In this document: in pieces, positions 42,625 through 53,060 of the stretch
Numbering within the stretch: the stretch's first letter is position 1
How the letters are laid out: the number at the start of each line of letters is the position of its first letter
From: Cycas panzhihuaensis
Taxonomy: Eukaryota > Cycadophyta
NCBI GenBank assembly: GCA_023213395.1
Contig: CM041465.1
Location: 148,497,741 to 148,561,740, forward strand
DNA length: 64,000 nt
Reading direction: 5' to 3'
Program-made: the position numbers and the translations under genes
The notes under the pieces: model-generated
Database searches by the model: none
What the model was told of the DNA's origin: nothing
Seen by the model: the letters and a program-made list of their open reading frames with translations, nothing else

Positions 42625-43435
42625 CTTCATCCTTCTTTCTTTTGCTATTTTTCCTGATGGTTTGTTTAGCCCGATGAGGAATGGGTGTCCCAGGGGTTTG
42701 CTGTAACCATTTGAGAACTTTACTCATTTGCTTCTGCACCCTCCTTTTCACTTCTTAATTCTGTGTCGTATCCGGAAATTTAGTCACCTACCTTTTAATT
42801 AGGGGTTCCTTTGGAGAAGTGGTTGTTTTCACCAATTGTACATTTGGACATTGATAAAACAGGATAGCTAGCAACAATGAAGGGTGGCGAAAAGGATGAG
42901 TGATTATCTCCTGAATCTGCTGCTGCATGTTGTCTGCCAGGAATTCTGACCAATCCATTTTCTCTCCATCCCGAAATTTCAGTAGTATTGGCATCATTTC
43001 CCCTGGAATGTATGTGTATTTCCTCTTTGACAAAAACCTAGAATTAATAACTTTGGCTATCCACTGTAATCTGATATCTTTTACGTCTGCCACACGGATT
43101 CCACCTAAAGTCAGTTGTGTATCTTCTTGGCAGAATTCTTTTAACCATAGCTCTTAGTCCACTTCTGAGCATTTGGTTGCCATGGGTACTTCCCCTTTGT
43201 TGGGAAGTCTTGTTATCAGATGCACAATCTCTGCATCTAGTTTAATTTTGCTCATGTCCTTTTTTAATTATGCTAGAATGCTTTCCATAATTTCTGGGTC
43301 ATAGTACATAGGGTTACAATATATGTACTCTCCCCAAGCAACTTGCTTGATCTTTGTCTGAAATTGAGAAGGTAAAGCTTTGAGGTCTTTCCTTAATTTG
43401 GGTAGAAAGGTCGCCTGACAACCTGCTGTCCTCAT
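42625..43435 (-). pseudogene. Gypsy-C accessory ORF, N-terminal part
   Basis: From an ATG at 43433-43435: MRTAGCQATFLPKLRKDLKA, QVAWGEYIYCNPMYYDPEIM, a stop, KLDAEIVHLITRLPNKGEV, then VADVKDIRLQWIAKVINSRF and LSKRKYTYIPGEMMPILLKF, and a lysine-rich end. A few stops interrupt one otherwise consistent frame. It lies downstream of integrase in the sense direction, where some plant gypsy lineages carry an extra ORF. I do not recognise the family and see no signal peptide or membrane span. Confidence 0.65.
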
Positions 43436-43649
43436 GATGGCTATGGGATTCCAAAGAGAAGACTGAAATAACCTGGAAATACGGATACAAACCTTACGTG
43501 CGTACCTTTGCTAGTATGGTCACTATTTTCTGGAATTATACCCGCTGATTTGAGGCTAAATTTCGTCCTTCTGTCTCCTTGGATCGCAAGGGCTTTCCTC
43601 GGTTGCTTGCTGTTGAGAATTCAGACGAACTATACTCGATTTCCTGTTG

Positions 43650-44010
43650 CGTACCGCGTGGGAATGCTTGCAGGTACATAATATATACTTTTGTCTTATT
43701 CGCCTCTTTTCTTCTATGCGTACTTCGACGGCATATTTTTTCAGGTACGCATAGTGTAGACTAGTTAACTTATCCACTTTTTAACTATGCGTACCCCGTA
43801 GCATACTTTTCTGGTATACATAATGTATTTTGGCTTGTTTTATATAGTGTGTACCAGATAACATACTTTTTTTCGGTACGCAAAGTGTATTCTGCCTTAT
43901 TTTACACAGTGCGTTCTAGATAGTCTACTTTTCTGGTATGTATAAAGTATTTTACATGCGTGCACAGTAACATACTTTTCCTGGTACGTATAGTGTATTT
44001 TACCGGTATG
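43650..44010. repeat. Array of about five hairpin-forming ~63-bp repeats
   Basis: Each unit has a 5' arm like CTATGCGTAC, a centre CATACTTTT and a 3' arm like GGTACGCATAG, then a T-rich spacer. In one unit 43714-43723 and 43745-43754 are exact reverse complements with a 21-base loop; the others are imperfect. Units sit at about 43649, 43714, 43785, 43846, 43905 and 43955. The same GCGTAC word recurs in the Gypsy-C LTRs. Confidence 0.8.
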
Positions 44011-44349
44011 TATGTAAAAAAATCAGATTTTTTGACAGAATTCTTCCTTATCCTTGATAATATCCTTGTTATTAATGATTCTTTATATTGCTTATGTATA
44101 TGGTATGAGTTACAGTTATTTTTTCTTGTTTTTTTCATTTTTTTTGTATTTTTGTTTCCATACCGAACTGGATCACATTCCGGTATCAAGGCAATTCGAT
44201 TTGCCTCAACTTCATGCAACATGCTATGGTACAACCAACTGATCCGGTTGGTAAGTTGCTCCACCCTAGTTGATATAGGGTTTCAGTTTACTACCCCTGA
44301 CCATTTCAGGCAGTAGTTGGCCTGATAGTTTCTTCAACTAGATAGTGCC

Positions 44350-44847
44350 ATTCTAGTAGACCTTCTCAATCATATATGGGCCTTTCCAATGCATCTTCAA
44401 TTCTCCCTGGGTTGTTTGGGATTTGTTGTCGAATTGCCATACTCGATCACCCTTCTTGAAATACGATGTCTTGTCGTGGAGGTTGTGCCTTGTCTTTTTT
44501 CGCCTTTTCCTTGGTGTGGTATGCTTTGTCAGTTTCTTCTTATGACCCCTTAATTGATCTTGGTTTATTATTCCTTCTTCTAACCAATGTTCTCTACAAT
44601 GTATCAAATGGGAAATTCCACATAGTGGTTCTTGATAAAAGGGCTTCGCATAATCTCCAATGTATTCTTCATGATTTCTCTCTTCTGCAGTGGCAATTTT
44701 GTTTCCTAGACTGGAATCTCTAGGGATACTCTCAGCAGTTTCCTTTCCTTCTTCGTCAAATTTAGCGCCAATGGTTGAAAAGGATCTTTTGCTGGGTAGG
44801 TGTACCTCTAAAGAAGATGAGGAAGGTTTGTTACTTCCTTCCTCGGG
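44350..44847 (-). pseudogene. Gypsy-C integrase C-terminal tail
   Basis: The minus strand reads EEYIGDYAKPF, HCREHWLEEGIINQDQLRGH, then HDKTSYFKKGDRVWQFDNKS and LKMHWKGPYMIEKVY. The K-G-D-x-V-W ... W-x-G-P-Y-x-I block is the conserved end of Ty3/gypsy integrase. The catalytic core and zinc domain that should precede it are missing; it follows the protease tail directly. Confidence 0.8.
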
Positions 44848-47010
44848 CTAGGATGGGGGTGGGGAAGGGCAGTCTACGTCAAGACCCACACTGGAGGTAG
44901 AGGGAAGGTTAGGGTTAGAGGGGGTTGGGGTATTGGGAGGTGAATTGGGATAAGGTTTTGGGTTAAAAGGGGGATTTGGGTTTGGGTCTAGGTTTTTAAT
45001 GTTATTATTAACACTTGTATAATTAACAAATTTAGATTTAATATCAACATCCTCCGTTACATTCTGAGAAGGTAGGTTACACCTATAGGATGAGGGGTTG
45101 ACTTCATAGGCGTCTTGTAACCAATAGTCCACAATTCTTATCCCGTTTTCATTATCTAAAGAGTTATATATTTCCCCAAAGTAAGTTGGCTCGGCTTCTT
45201 GAGAATCGATTAGCTTGGTAGGCTCCTCAGTCGTATGGTAAAGATTTTCTTCATCGAGGGAAGAGGCTGTTGTTTCACTTACGACAGTCGTGCTGGATCC
45301 TTCATCCGGTATTATCTCGATGGAGTTTCTTCCCAGCATTGGTAATACCACTTTATTCCCATCATCCGATAAAGTAAAGGTCACATTTTTCCAGTTTTGG
45401 AGGCACTGGGTCTTGTATAGCCAAGGCCTCCCCAATAATGCTGGATAGGGTGTTGCTCCCTTTTCTGTTTCTACGATCGTGAAGTCAATTTTTACTACGA
45501 TTCCTGCCACATCCACTTTGATGTCGGCCAACTTCCCCACAGGTCGTACTGATAATTCGTTAGCCAACTTCAACGAATATGTCGTTGCATCTAGTTTTGG
45601 GCTTCCCAATTTCTGCCATGTCGAAGTAGGTAGTACGTTGACGGCTGCGCACCCATCGACAATCACTTTCGGGAATGTTTCTCCCAATACCATTATTGTC
45701 ACCATGGGATCCATGTCGAATGATGGCATCACTTTCTTTAAACTTTTGGTAATTCCTCGTTGTAATATCCCTCCTTTAATCCAATCGATTACTTGGCATA
45801 AGGGAATAGTTATTTGTAGCTGTTTTACCAGATTTTCCATCAGCAACAACATTCTTGGAATGTCCTTAGCTAGTAATCCTTTGAATAGTTCCTCCATTTG
45901 TACCATTTGAGGCTGTACCTTTGGTTCTTCTGGTACCTTATCTTTCTCTTTTTGCTTGTTCTTTCTTACATATACATACTTAGTTTCTAGCTTTCCCATT
46001 GGTAATGCACTTTCTTCTTGAGCTAAGTCTTCTAACACTTGTTTCGCTTGTTTAAATCGATTCATTTCTGTCTGTGGATTCAGATATCCTTCGTCTTCCT
46101 TCTCCTTTTGTTTCTTTTGGAGTTTTACATTTTGTTCTCCCAAGATAATTGTCATTAGGTTAGTGGCTTTAGCTTTCCCTTTACAATCTTCTGTTTTATG
46201 TTCACTTGGTCCACAGTTGTTACATACGAACGATTTTTGTTCGTATTCTCGTCTAGTCGGGCATTCGGATTTCCAGTGCCCGAATTGTAAGCAAATAAGG
46301 CATCTTCCCATTGGTTGTTTTTTCCTTGAGGGCTTCTGTGTATTCCTCCTTGTATAAACGTTCCGAGGTGGGTTGCCTCCCCTTCCCCTACCTCGTCCCC
46401 TGTATGATTTTCCTCTTGGATTATAGAAACAATATTTGGTCATATGCGTATCCACATCGCATATGTGGCACCATTTATCCCTTTGGTGCAATGCGCTATT
46501 CTTCGGGTTGAGTTCATATTCTTTAGTCGTGTGTGAACTTTCCTCACAGATGTGGCACCATTTTGCCACTCTGCCTTCGTGATCTTTCTTCTTTGTTGTT
46601 TCTTCTTCTCTGTTGTTTCTTATTTTTAGTCTCGCCACTTCCTTTCTTAGGGCTTCTAATTCTGATTCCTCCTCTGCTACTCCCACCTGGCAGAAGGGTC
46701 GATTATACTGGTGTTGTTTGATTTCCCTGATTTCTTCTTGTAATCTCAGTAGGAGGGAGTCGTGTCCTCCAACCTGTGCATCCATCTCCATCTCAAAATC
46801 CAGTGCTAAATCTTGGGCATTTTTGAATGACTTTAATGGATGGGCATGCATCATAGCTCTCAGTTTCTCATTTAGTCCCCTGACAAAATAATTCTTCATA
46901 TTATGGTCTGTTATCGTTTCATTAATCATACTGGCCACAATGATTTTCATTCTACTGATATAAGTTAATACTGATTCTCCTGGGCCTTTGTTTAATTTCC
47001 CTAAGGGCAA
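44848..47010 (-). CDS. Gypsy-C Gag C-terminus, zinc knuckles and protease
   Basis: A 720-codon open frame, the longest in the window. Residues 1-75 are the Gag core end (GESVLTYISRMKIIVASMIN, MKNYFVRGLNEKLRAMMHAH). About 150-285 holds four knuckles: CHICEESSHTTKEY (last Cys lost), CHICDVDTHMTKYC, CLICLQFGHWKSEC and CNNCGPSEHKTEDC, the second and third separated by an R/G-rich stretch. About 445-580 is an aspartic protease-like domain (FPKVIVDGCAAVNVLP, LGSPKLDATTYSLKLANELS, YPALLGRPWLY). The tail is acidic, then proline/asparagine-rich. The active site is D-G-C rather than D-[ST]-G. The upstream gag is frameshifted at 47010. Confidence 0.88.
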   Translation of the reverse strand: MPLGKLNKGPGESVLTYISRMKIIVASMINETITDHNMKNYFVRGLNEKLRAMMHAHPLKSFKNAQDLALDFEMEMDAQVGGHDSLLLRLQEEIREIKQHQYNRPFCQVGVAEEESELEALRKEVARLKIRNNREEETTKKKDHEGRVAKWCHICEESSHTTKEYELNPKNSALHQRDKWCHICDVDTHMTKYCFYNPRGKSYRGRGRGRGGNPPRNVYTRRNTQKPSRKKQPMGRCLICLQFGHWKSECPTRREYEQKSFVCNNCGPSEHKTEDCKGKAKATNLMTIILGEQNVKLQKKQKEKEDEGYLNPQTEMNRFKQAKQVLEDLAQEESALPMGKLETKYVYVRKNKQKEKDKVPEEPKVQPQMVQMEELFKGLLAKDIPRMLLLMENLVKQLQITIPLCQVIDWIKGGILQRGITKSLKKVMPSFDMDPMVTIMVLGETFPKVIVDGCAAVNVLPTSTWQKLGSPKLDATTYSLKLANELSVRPVGKLADIKVDVAGIVVKIDFTIVETEKGATPYPALLGRPWLYKTQCLQNWKNVTFTLSDDGNKVVLPMLGRNSIEIIPDEGSSTTVVSETTASSLDEENLYHTTEEPTKLIDSQEAEPTYFGEIYNSLDNENGIRIVDYWLQDAYEVNPSSYRCNLPSQNVTEDVDIKSKFVNYTSVNNNIKNLDPNPNPPFNPKPYPNSPPNTPTPSNPNLPSTSSVGLDVDCPSPPPS

Positions 47011-47700
47011 TTTCCACCGCTTCGTTGCTTCGGAATTTCTGAAATCTTTCCTCGAGGGATTTCTTTATTTTCGCCTATGAATCATTCTTATTTATTTCTT
47101 TGTACCATGCCAATGGTACTTCCCTTAGTGTACAGACGAATCTGGCTTTTATCTCGTCTTCGTCTGTAATCTTCTTCACGTCAATCAGATTCTGAAAGAG
47201 GTATACGTGTTCGATCAAGATCCAAGTGTCGTTGAAAATCAACTTCCCAAAATCTTTGTAATCATCCATCTTGGGAGATTGTAATGGTGTCCCACCTGGT
47301 GGTGATTCTTCCCCTTTCTCCTTACTGGATTTTGTCTCCTTCCCTTCACTCTTCTCCTTTGGAGATGTACTTGGAGTGCTCGCAATATTATCTTTCCCAA
47401 ATAACGGATTCTTAAATGGGGTTTTAAGATGTATAAGTTCTAATACACCTGGCACTTGTATTGTTAATGGTGTCACTGTTATATATGACTGATTAGATCC
47501 CTGTCTGATGAATCCTCAAAAAGCTGTCTTGTGAGCTTATTTTCCCAATATGTCGAGGGACCTTCCTCTGCCTTCTTCTCGTTGTCACTTAGGTCCTTGA
47601 TCGTCCTCCACGTATACTTCCCTCTTTGTTCTGATGTCTTTATATTCTTCATCCACCTTTGGCTTTTCTTCATATTCGGCTAAACAGTCATCCTTGATTG
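47011..47700 (-). pseudogene. Gypsy-C gag N-terminal part
   Basis: Frame 47476-47075 reads a serine/lysine-rich segment, MDDYKDFGKLIFNDTWILIE, DEDEIKARFVCTLREVPLAW, YKEINKNDS and a stop. KSLEERFQKFRSNEA leads into the long frame at 47010. This is the gypsy Gag core (F-x-x-L-x-x-x-A-x-x-W-Y). An upstream acidic frame (47673-47479) probably belongs to the same protein. Confidence 0.78.
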
Positions 47701-48059
47701 GGGTTGGTGTTAGTACCATCTGCTCGCCATTAATTCCCTCTCCTTGTTCTTGAGGTGTCCAGGCTCCATTTGCCTCGATTCTTCAACCTGACCGTCCTTA
47801 GTCTCGTTGTTCTGCGAACTTAATCTCCTTGCCCTTCTCAGTTTTGACTCCTTTTACCATCGTAATGCCCTCTGTCTGCTTGTTTCTTTCCCTTTAGGTG
47901 AAGAATCCTTTTGTGGCTCTTCTGCCTTTGAAGGCCTCTTATGTGGCATTGAAAGGTCCCTTGGCTGCCGGAGGCTTAGTTACAGCTTGCCATTACGACG
48001 ACAGCCAGGGTCCTCTGCCCTTTACACATTCCTTCTTTTGAAACTCCTAGGCCCTGTCC
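47701..48059 (-). other. Gypsy-C leader
   Basis: Between the PBS-like site and gag; no coding region is supported apart from possible gag N-terminal frames. Confidence 0.5.
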
Positions 48060-48089
48060 CTCCTCAATGGACGTAGGCAACGGAATCAA
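48060..48089 (-). promoter_or_regulatory. Gypsy-C probable primer-binding site
   Basis: On the minus strand the LTR is followed by TTGATTCCGTTGCCTACG. It lacks the initiator-Met motif but shares CCGTTGCC (48076-48083 on the plus strand) with the TGGCGCCGTTGCC type used by Athila-like gypsy elements. Element G has a similar TTGGTTCCATTGCC. Assignment is tentative. Confidence 0.45.
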
Positions 48090-48966
48090 TGTTGACTTAT
48101 GTTTCCCACTGCACTTGTGGGCAGGGTACACTTGTTGAGGTTACACAGGTTATAGTCTAGTTTAGGACAGTCAACATCATCATCCACATAAATCACATAG
48201 ATTTATTAATGTTTTCACATGATTACAAAGACAACCAAGACACAGCAGTATAGAGATCAGCACCTATTTCACATTCAATCCTTGCAAACACAGAGAATCC
48301 ACAATTTCCATGCAACTCTTATTTTATTAAGCAATAAGTTCTTTTACACAAGGTCTTTGGAATGCATTCCTGTGCATTCCAAATTTCATACATTCACTTT
48401 GTCACATGCGTACTAGGAGGTACCCATCAAAATACGGCTTAAGGGCTTTGTCATGCATACTGGTCTCCATACCAATGCGTACTGGAATACTTGGCTCTCA
48501 CCCTCAAGAGTATACCATGGGATTGAATCACTCAGCTCTCACCCTAACCGAATGGTCCTTGGGAAGCCTCATAAATACGCTCCTATGGTGTCCTTTGGCT
48601 GAAGGGTTATGGTATGCTGTCATAAGCTGTACCTTCGATCAAGCGTACCTCTTCCTAACCATTGGTTAGTTTCCTTAACTGACTGTCTTAACTCATCCAA
48701 ATGCGCGTCGTGCGTCGACGTCATCCGGGCTCCCTTCATCGGTCTTCTCATGCGTACCATTCCTGTTTACTTGCGTTCTGCCTGGAGGTACGTATCTATG
48801 TTGCGTACCTTTACCAGGTACGCACCTGTCATACGTATCCAGAATGCTGGATTCTTCACTTCTTGCTGCATGTGTACCTTCATATGGTCCGTACTTGCAC
48901 AGTCCAAGGATACTCAGCCTCTCTCTGGTCTGGCCATAGCCCAGCGTGTCACATTATGCTCCAACA
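48090..48966 (-). repeat. Gypsy-C 5' LTR (right)
   Basis: 877 bp, TGTTGACTTATG...GCTCCAACA, then ATGAC. It has a dense group of GCGTAC/GTACGC words at about 48640-48840, including a GGTACGTATC ... GCGTACC pair that can fold. Confidence 0.93.
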
Positions 48967-48971
48967 ATGAC

Positions 48972-51680
48972 TAAAGACCCTCAAGAATTAAAAGTAATTT
49001 TCAATTGAAAGGGGAAGAGTTAAGTGGTTAAGAGGTTGCATGGTGCCTCATTAAAGAGGTTCAACTTAACCTTAAGTCATAAAGTCAAAATATAAAGTGA
49101 TGTGCAAAAGGTGGACTCTCATTGGTTAATGATGAGGCTAAGTTCTCCAGCAAATCTCCTCTTCCTCCAAATACTCTTCTATATAAAGATATAGAGAGTT
49201 AAGTAAAGGCATGGAATTTTTGTGTAGGGACACATTGCTGCAGGAAAGGATGGAGGAGGATTGAAGTTAACCTAGGGCATATCTCGAATCGTCGCCATCA
49301 ATTCACTTTTATTTTCTCTTCTCTCTTTCCCATTGCAAGATAAGTCATAATTGCACAATGGAGGTATTTATTACTAGTTATAAAGGAGGTATGAATCTTT
49401 AATTCTATATTTTTTTATATTAGTTATTCAGAGTAATTGGACGTCTTTGGAAGGATGAATTAATCATTTCTGAACTTAATGTGCATTTATTTTGTGTAAT
49501 AAATGCTTTTGTTTTAAAAATTTGTTTTCAGAAACTCTAGAGCCACTAAAATGCTTGTGACTTGAGTTTTACTTGATAGAATTTTAAAATAATTATATAT
49601 TTGAACTCATGATGAAATTTCCCATAAGTTGGGAAAATTTCATCTTAATTTGAGTAGTCTGTACAACAGTCATATGAACCTGTAAACAACCATATGGGTG
49701 CCTGCAGGGTCATACAAATTGCAGGTACAAACCCTCGTTGAATGTGTTCTGTTATGATCTACCTTCCTGTAATTTTTTATAAAAAAATCTCTTTGCTTGA
49801 CCCTTCAAAAGTGAATTTTTCTTTAAAACTAGGGTTTGTAGGGTTTGGGGTTTATGTGTTGTCCTACGCACATTAGAGTTATATGGATTTGATGTGACAA
49901 GTCCATACATGCTCTAATAACCAGAGATAGTACAACCATATAAATAGAAAATAAAAAAGGGTAATAATGGCGAAAATGAATGTTTTTTTTGCATGAGAAG
50001 GAATTGCTTTATTTCAAAGCTTTACTACGTAATCCTGCAGTATTTAATATTTTGAAATTTCAGTCTAGTATGTAAAATATTAAGCATGTGAAAATCTAAA
50101 TATGATTGCCTAAGGAATTATTCATTAAAATATGGACTTGAATGATGATATGCCAAAATTTATATAGCCTACTTGACTAGTAATCAAATCAATATAGTTT
50201 AGCCTATTAAAAGTGATATTGATAAAATATTACCAATAGAAAAATAAAGTATGGAAAGCCCTCCATTAATACTGAGAAGAAACAAAGTAGAAACTTATAA
50301 AAAGTCTTTGTTTTATTAAAAAGAAAGAATGAAAATTTTAAAGACATATTTGAACCCTACTGCTTGGAAGATTTTGGATGGACCCTTAGCATGTGTTGCT
50401 TTAGGTGGACTTGTGAGAGAATGTATATATACATGTAGCCCTTAACATCTGTTGTTTGAAGAGGACCCTTGAGTAGGATTATAAGTATACATGTATCCCT
50501 TAGCATGTGTTGTTTTAGGAAGACCCTTGGATAGTTTACCCTTAATTGCATGTGTTGCTTAGGGTGGGTCGTCCGGTGTTATTTATATGTGTTTTTCTGC
50601 CATTGATGCTTGAAGAAAGAAGACACATAAAATTCTCCAAGCAGTACATGTGCATGGCTTTGCCATTATCTCTTTCCCATATGGGACTAAGAGGGGTATG
50701 ATGAATGGATTAACATTTACTTAGGTGGATCAATCGAGAGACAGGATGCATGATACCCTCTTGATGTGTGGTACCGAGTAGGAAGACCCCTGAATGCCTC
50801 CAAGAAAATGGACGAAAATTAGGGCATATGTCTCTCAGTGAGATTGGTCCCTTAATCGGAAGTGAGAGCATCCTTGAGGGATAGGCCTGCTAAATTTGAT
50901 AACCAATTATCCTATAAGTAATTGTATTCATGTACCATACATTATAAAAGTAAAAGATGTCACTCTCTACAAGGGAGTGGTTTCTTCTCATGTGGAAGAA
51001 TCTTCTAGTACATTTTAAGGGAGGATGTGACTGTTGTGTGTGATCAACTTAGTGCTACATCTAGTGTCTAAAAATGAGTCCTCGATGCCATTGCTATATT
51101 TGGTGTGTGGGAACACCACCATGGATTTGTGCATTGCAAAGGGAGGACGTCTTATTCATGGTTCTAGCTTGGGGCTATGGAGTGTTCCTCTCAGAAATTT
51201 GACCTTGTAGACGCAAACTGGTAGAAATAAAGCCAAAATAACACAAGTTTGCAAACAGATCACCAAAAGGGAGTATCAAAGTACTTTCTCTTTAAGATAA
51301 CAATACTCAATAATCATTACAAGTAGAGCTCGACCCTTTAAATAAGCATGCAAGGGTCTTCTTCCTTATAATATTATTGGTGGCCCTAGCAGCTTTACAT
51401 CTTATTGGACAATTTAGCGGTCCATGCACAAATCTTAATAGCTAACATCAATCCTTAACCTTTTGGTAACTCCCACTTGCTAGTGCTTGGAAAAGGTGGG
51501 GTTATATTACAGGCTAGGGGCAATGCATATAGGAATGCCCTATGGTGGGTTGTGGAGCCTTGTAAGTGCTATCCCATTCCTACTTTAATCAACGAACCAC
51601 TTTCCCTCTTAAAAGAGATTAATTCTCATAAACATACAGTTTTATAGGCTACAAAGGGGGTGGAATGTAACAATCAACCG
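48972..51680. other. Unassigned region right of Gypsy-C
   Basis: The first few tens of bases are probably Gypsy-D gag-protease linker on the minus strand. Beyond that no coding region is seen. TATATAAAG at 49180 and a TCTTTCCCATT-rich downstream stretch look like an LTR or promoter fragment. Near 51015 TTTTAAGGGAGGATG resembles a polypurine tract followed by an LTR start. Neither could be paired with a partner repeat inside the window. Confidence 0.5.
50385..50565. repeat. Three imperfect ~58-bp tandem repeats
   Basis: CCCTTAGCATGTGTTGYTTTA recurs at about 50390, 50447 and 50505 with intervening GGACCCTTG and TATACATGTA blocks, and a fourth partial copy is near 50540. Units are diverged, so the array is old. 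Confidence 0.7.
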
Positions 51681-51689
51681 ATGGTAGGA

Positions 51690-52318
51690 TCGTGTTGACA
51701 TTCTAAACTATTCCATTCAAATCTTTTAATTGTAGTGCGCCAATCTCCATCCACTAGATCACTTGTGTTACTAGTATAATCAACTTCAATTGTTCCATTA
51801 TGTGTTTTACAATCTTCAACATCTTAGGAATACCCCCATTTAGTAGTCCTGTGAATGGCTTGGCCATCTTTGTATACATCGACCTTATAGGTTGGCTGGG
51901 ACTTGATGGGCATGTCAATTTGCTTCGTTTAGGAGACACTCTTCCCCTATATACTTGCTTAATCTTTGGGTTGGGTAAGGCAGGGTGATTTGCCTTTGCT
52001 TCTCTTGCAACATCCTCCAAGGCTTTCTTTGTTGCTGCAAATTGATCAATTTCTATTTTCAAATTTGGATGGTCTGATTCATCCCACCTAGGATTTGTGG
52101 TTAACCTACTCCTTAATTAGAGGTTGTCAAGGGGGTCCAAGGAAGATTATAGTTAGGTGGTTGGCTTTTACATTTAGGTAATCATCATAATTATGGTTGC
52201 CTAGTCCACATTTTTGACATACATGTGTGCTGCCATTCCTTGCCTTTTCATAGGGACAATCAATGCGGGAATGATTGAATACACACCTCAAATGTACTAA
52301 AACTAATCGCACCTAAGA
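51690..52318 (-). pseudogene. Gypsy-D gag remnant
   Basis: Minus-strand frames carry a zinc knuckle HVCQKCGLGNHNYDDY (last Cys changed), VKANHLTIIFLG, then MKIEIDQFAATKKALEDVAR, FTGLLNGGIPKMLKIVKHIM and EQLKLIILVTQVI. Each aligns with the equivalent part of Gypsy-C Gag (for example FKGLLAKDIPRMLLLMENLV). It is probably the upstream half of the same old element as the protease remnant at 33479-33896, separated by Gypsy-C and by the unassigned region. Confidence 0.75.
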
Positions 52319-52814
52319 TACTTATCTCTAACTAAGGTGGTATAAAATAGGCATCAACAATTCCTTGGAAGCACTCATCTTATGGGCTTTAAATCTTGCT
52401 AGAAAGAGTTGCACTCTAGTATTGTACGTTGGAACACCTTATCTTAATATCATTTGTATGGCCAAATTTTTCCATGTTTATATGCTTGAGCCCCAATACA
52501 TAGTTTTCTTGAGAAGTTGAATTTAGATAATGGCTTTATTGTGCATCAACATATACCATACTTTTAATTAATTGTATCATAGTCAACTAAAGGATTGTAT
52601 GGTTGTTGGTGCTTCCATGGTAGATACATGATTGTTATTTGCTTGCTTTCAAAAGAAGTTAACTCTTATGGTTACTCTTCTCTACCCTATCTAGAAGTCT
52701 CATTTGATAGAATTTGATGAAGTTAGATCAACATCTTGCATGGCTATTAATCCATTTGCATATACTTCTTGTCATTTGTTTTTTTTTTTTTTTTCCAATG
52801 TAGGGCTATGTTTT
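52319..52814. other. No feature seen
   Basis: AT-rich sequence without supported coding. It ends in a run of about 20 T (52777-52796). Confidence 0.6.
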
Positions 52815-53060
52815 TGTTATGTTTTAGAAATAAAGGAATTGGGGTTATTAATAATTAGGAAGTCGATATTTTGGAGGGAAATGGTAGGATTGATCTAGGC
52901 GACTATAAATACCTACCTTGTACTCAAGGATAATCATCTCAATTTTGGTTTAACACTTGTGGTGACTTCCTTAACAACTTTTTGGAGGTCTACTTACTTT
53001 GAAGAGGGCTTCTATTCTATTAATTTTATTGAGGAGGGTTGCGATAAGTGGTATCATAGA
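52815..53060 (+). repeat. Element H 5' LTR and primer-binding site
   Basis: 232-bp LTR (52815-53046) with GACTATAAATACC as a TATA region near 52903. Two bases separate it from the PBS (53049-53060). It aligns throughout with 59356-59589. Confidence 0.88.

Larger units (their letters stand above)
33897..48966 (-). mobile_element. Gypsy-C, non-autonomous Ty3/gypsy-type element with accessory ORF
   Basis: LTRs of 878 bp (33897-34774) and 877 bp (48090-48966) start TGTTGACTTATG and end GCTCCAACA. ATGAC duplicates flank them (33892-33896, 48967-48971). On the minus strand the order is 5' LTR, PBS-like site, gag with four knuckles, protease, proline-rich tail, integrase C-terminal tail, hairpin array, accessory ORF, 3' LTR. 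RT, RNase H and the integrase core are missing. Copia-B2 (35139-42624) interrupts the accessory ORF; without it the element is about 7.6 kb. Confidence 0.92.

Noticed and set aside
43650-44010. A CRISPR array
   Set aside because: The units are diverged and T-rich, with inverted arms, no unique spacers and no cas genes, in plant DNA.
45479-45910. A plus-strand 143-codon frame
   Set aside because: It is the shadow of the Gypsy-C gag-protease frame on the opposite strand.
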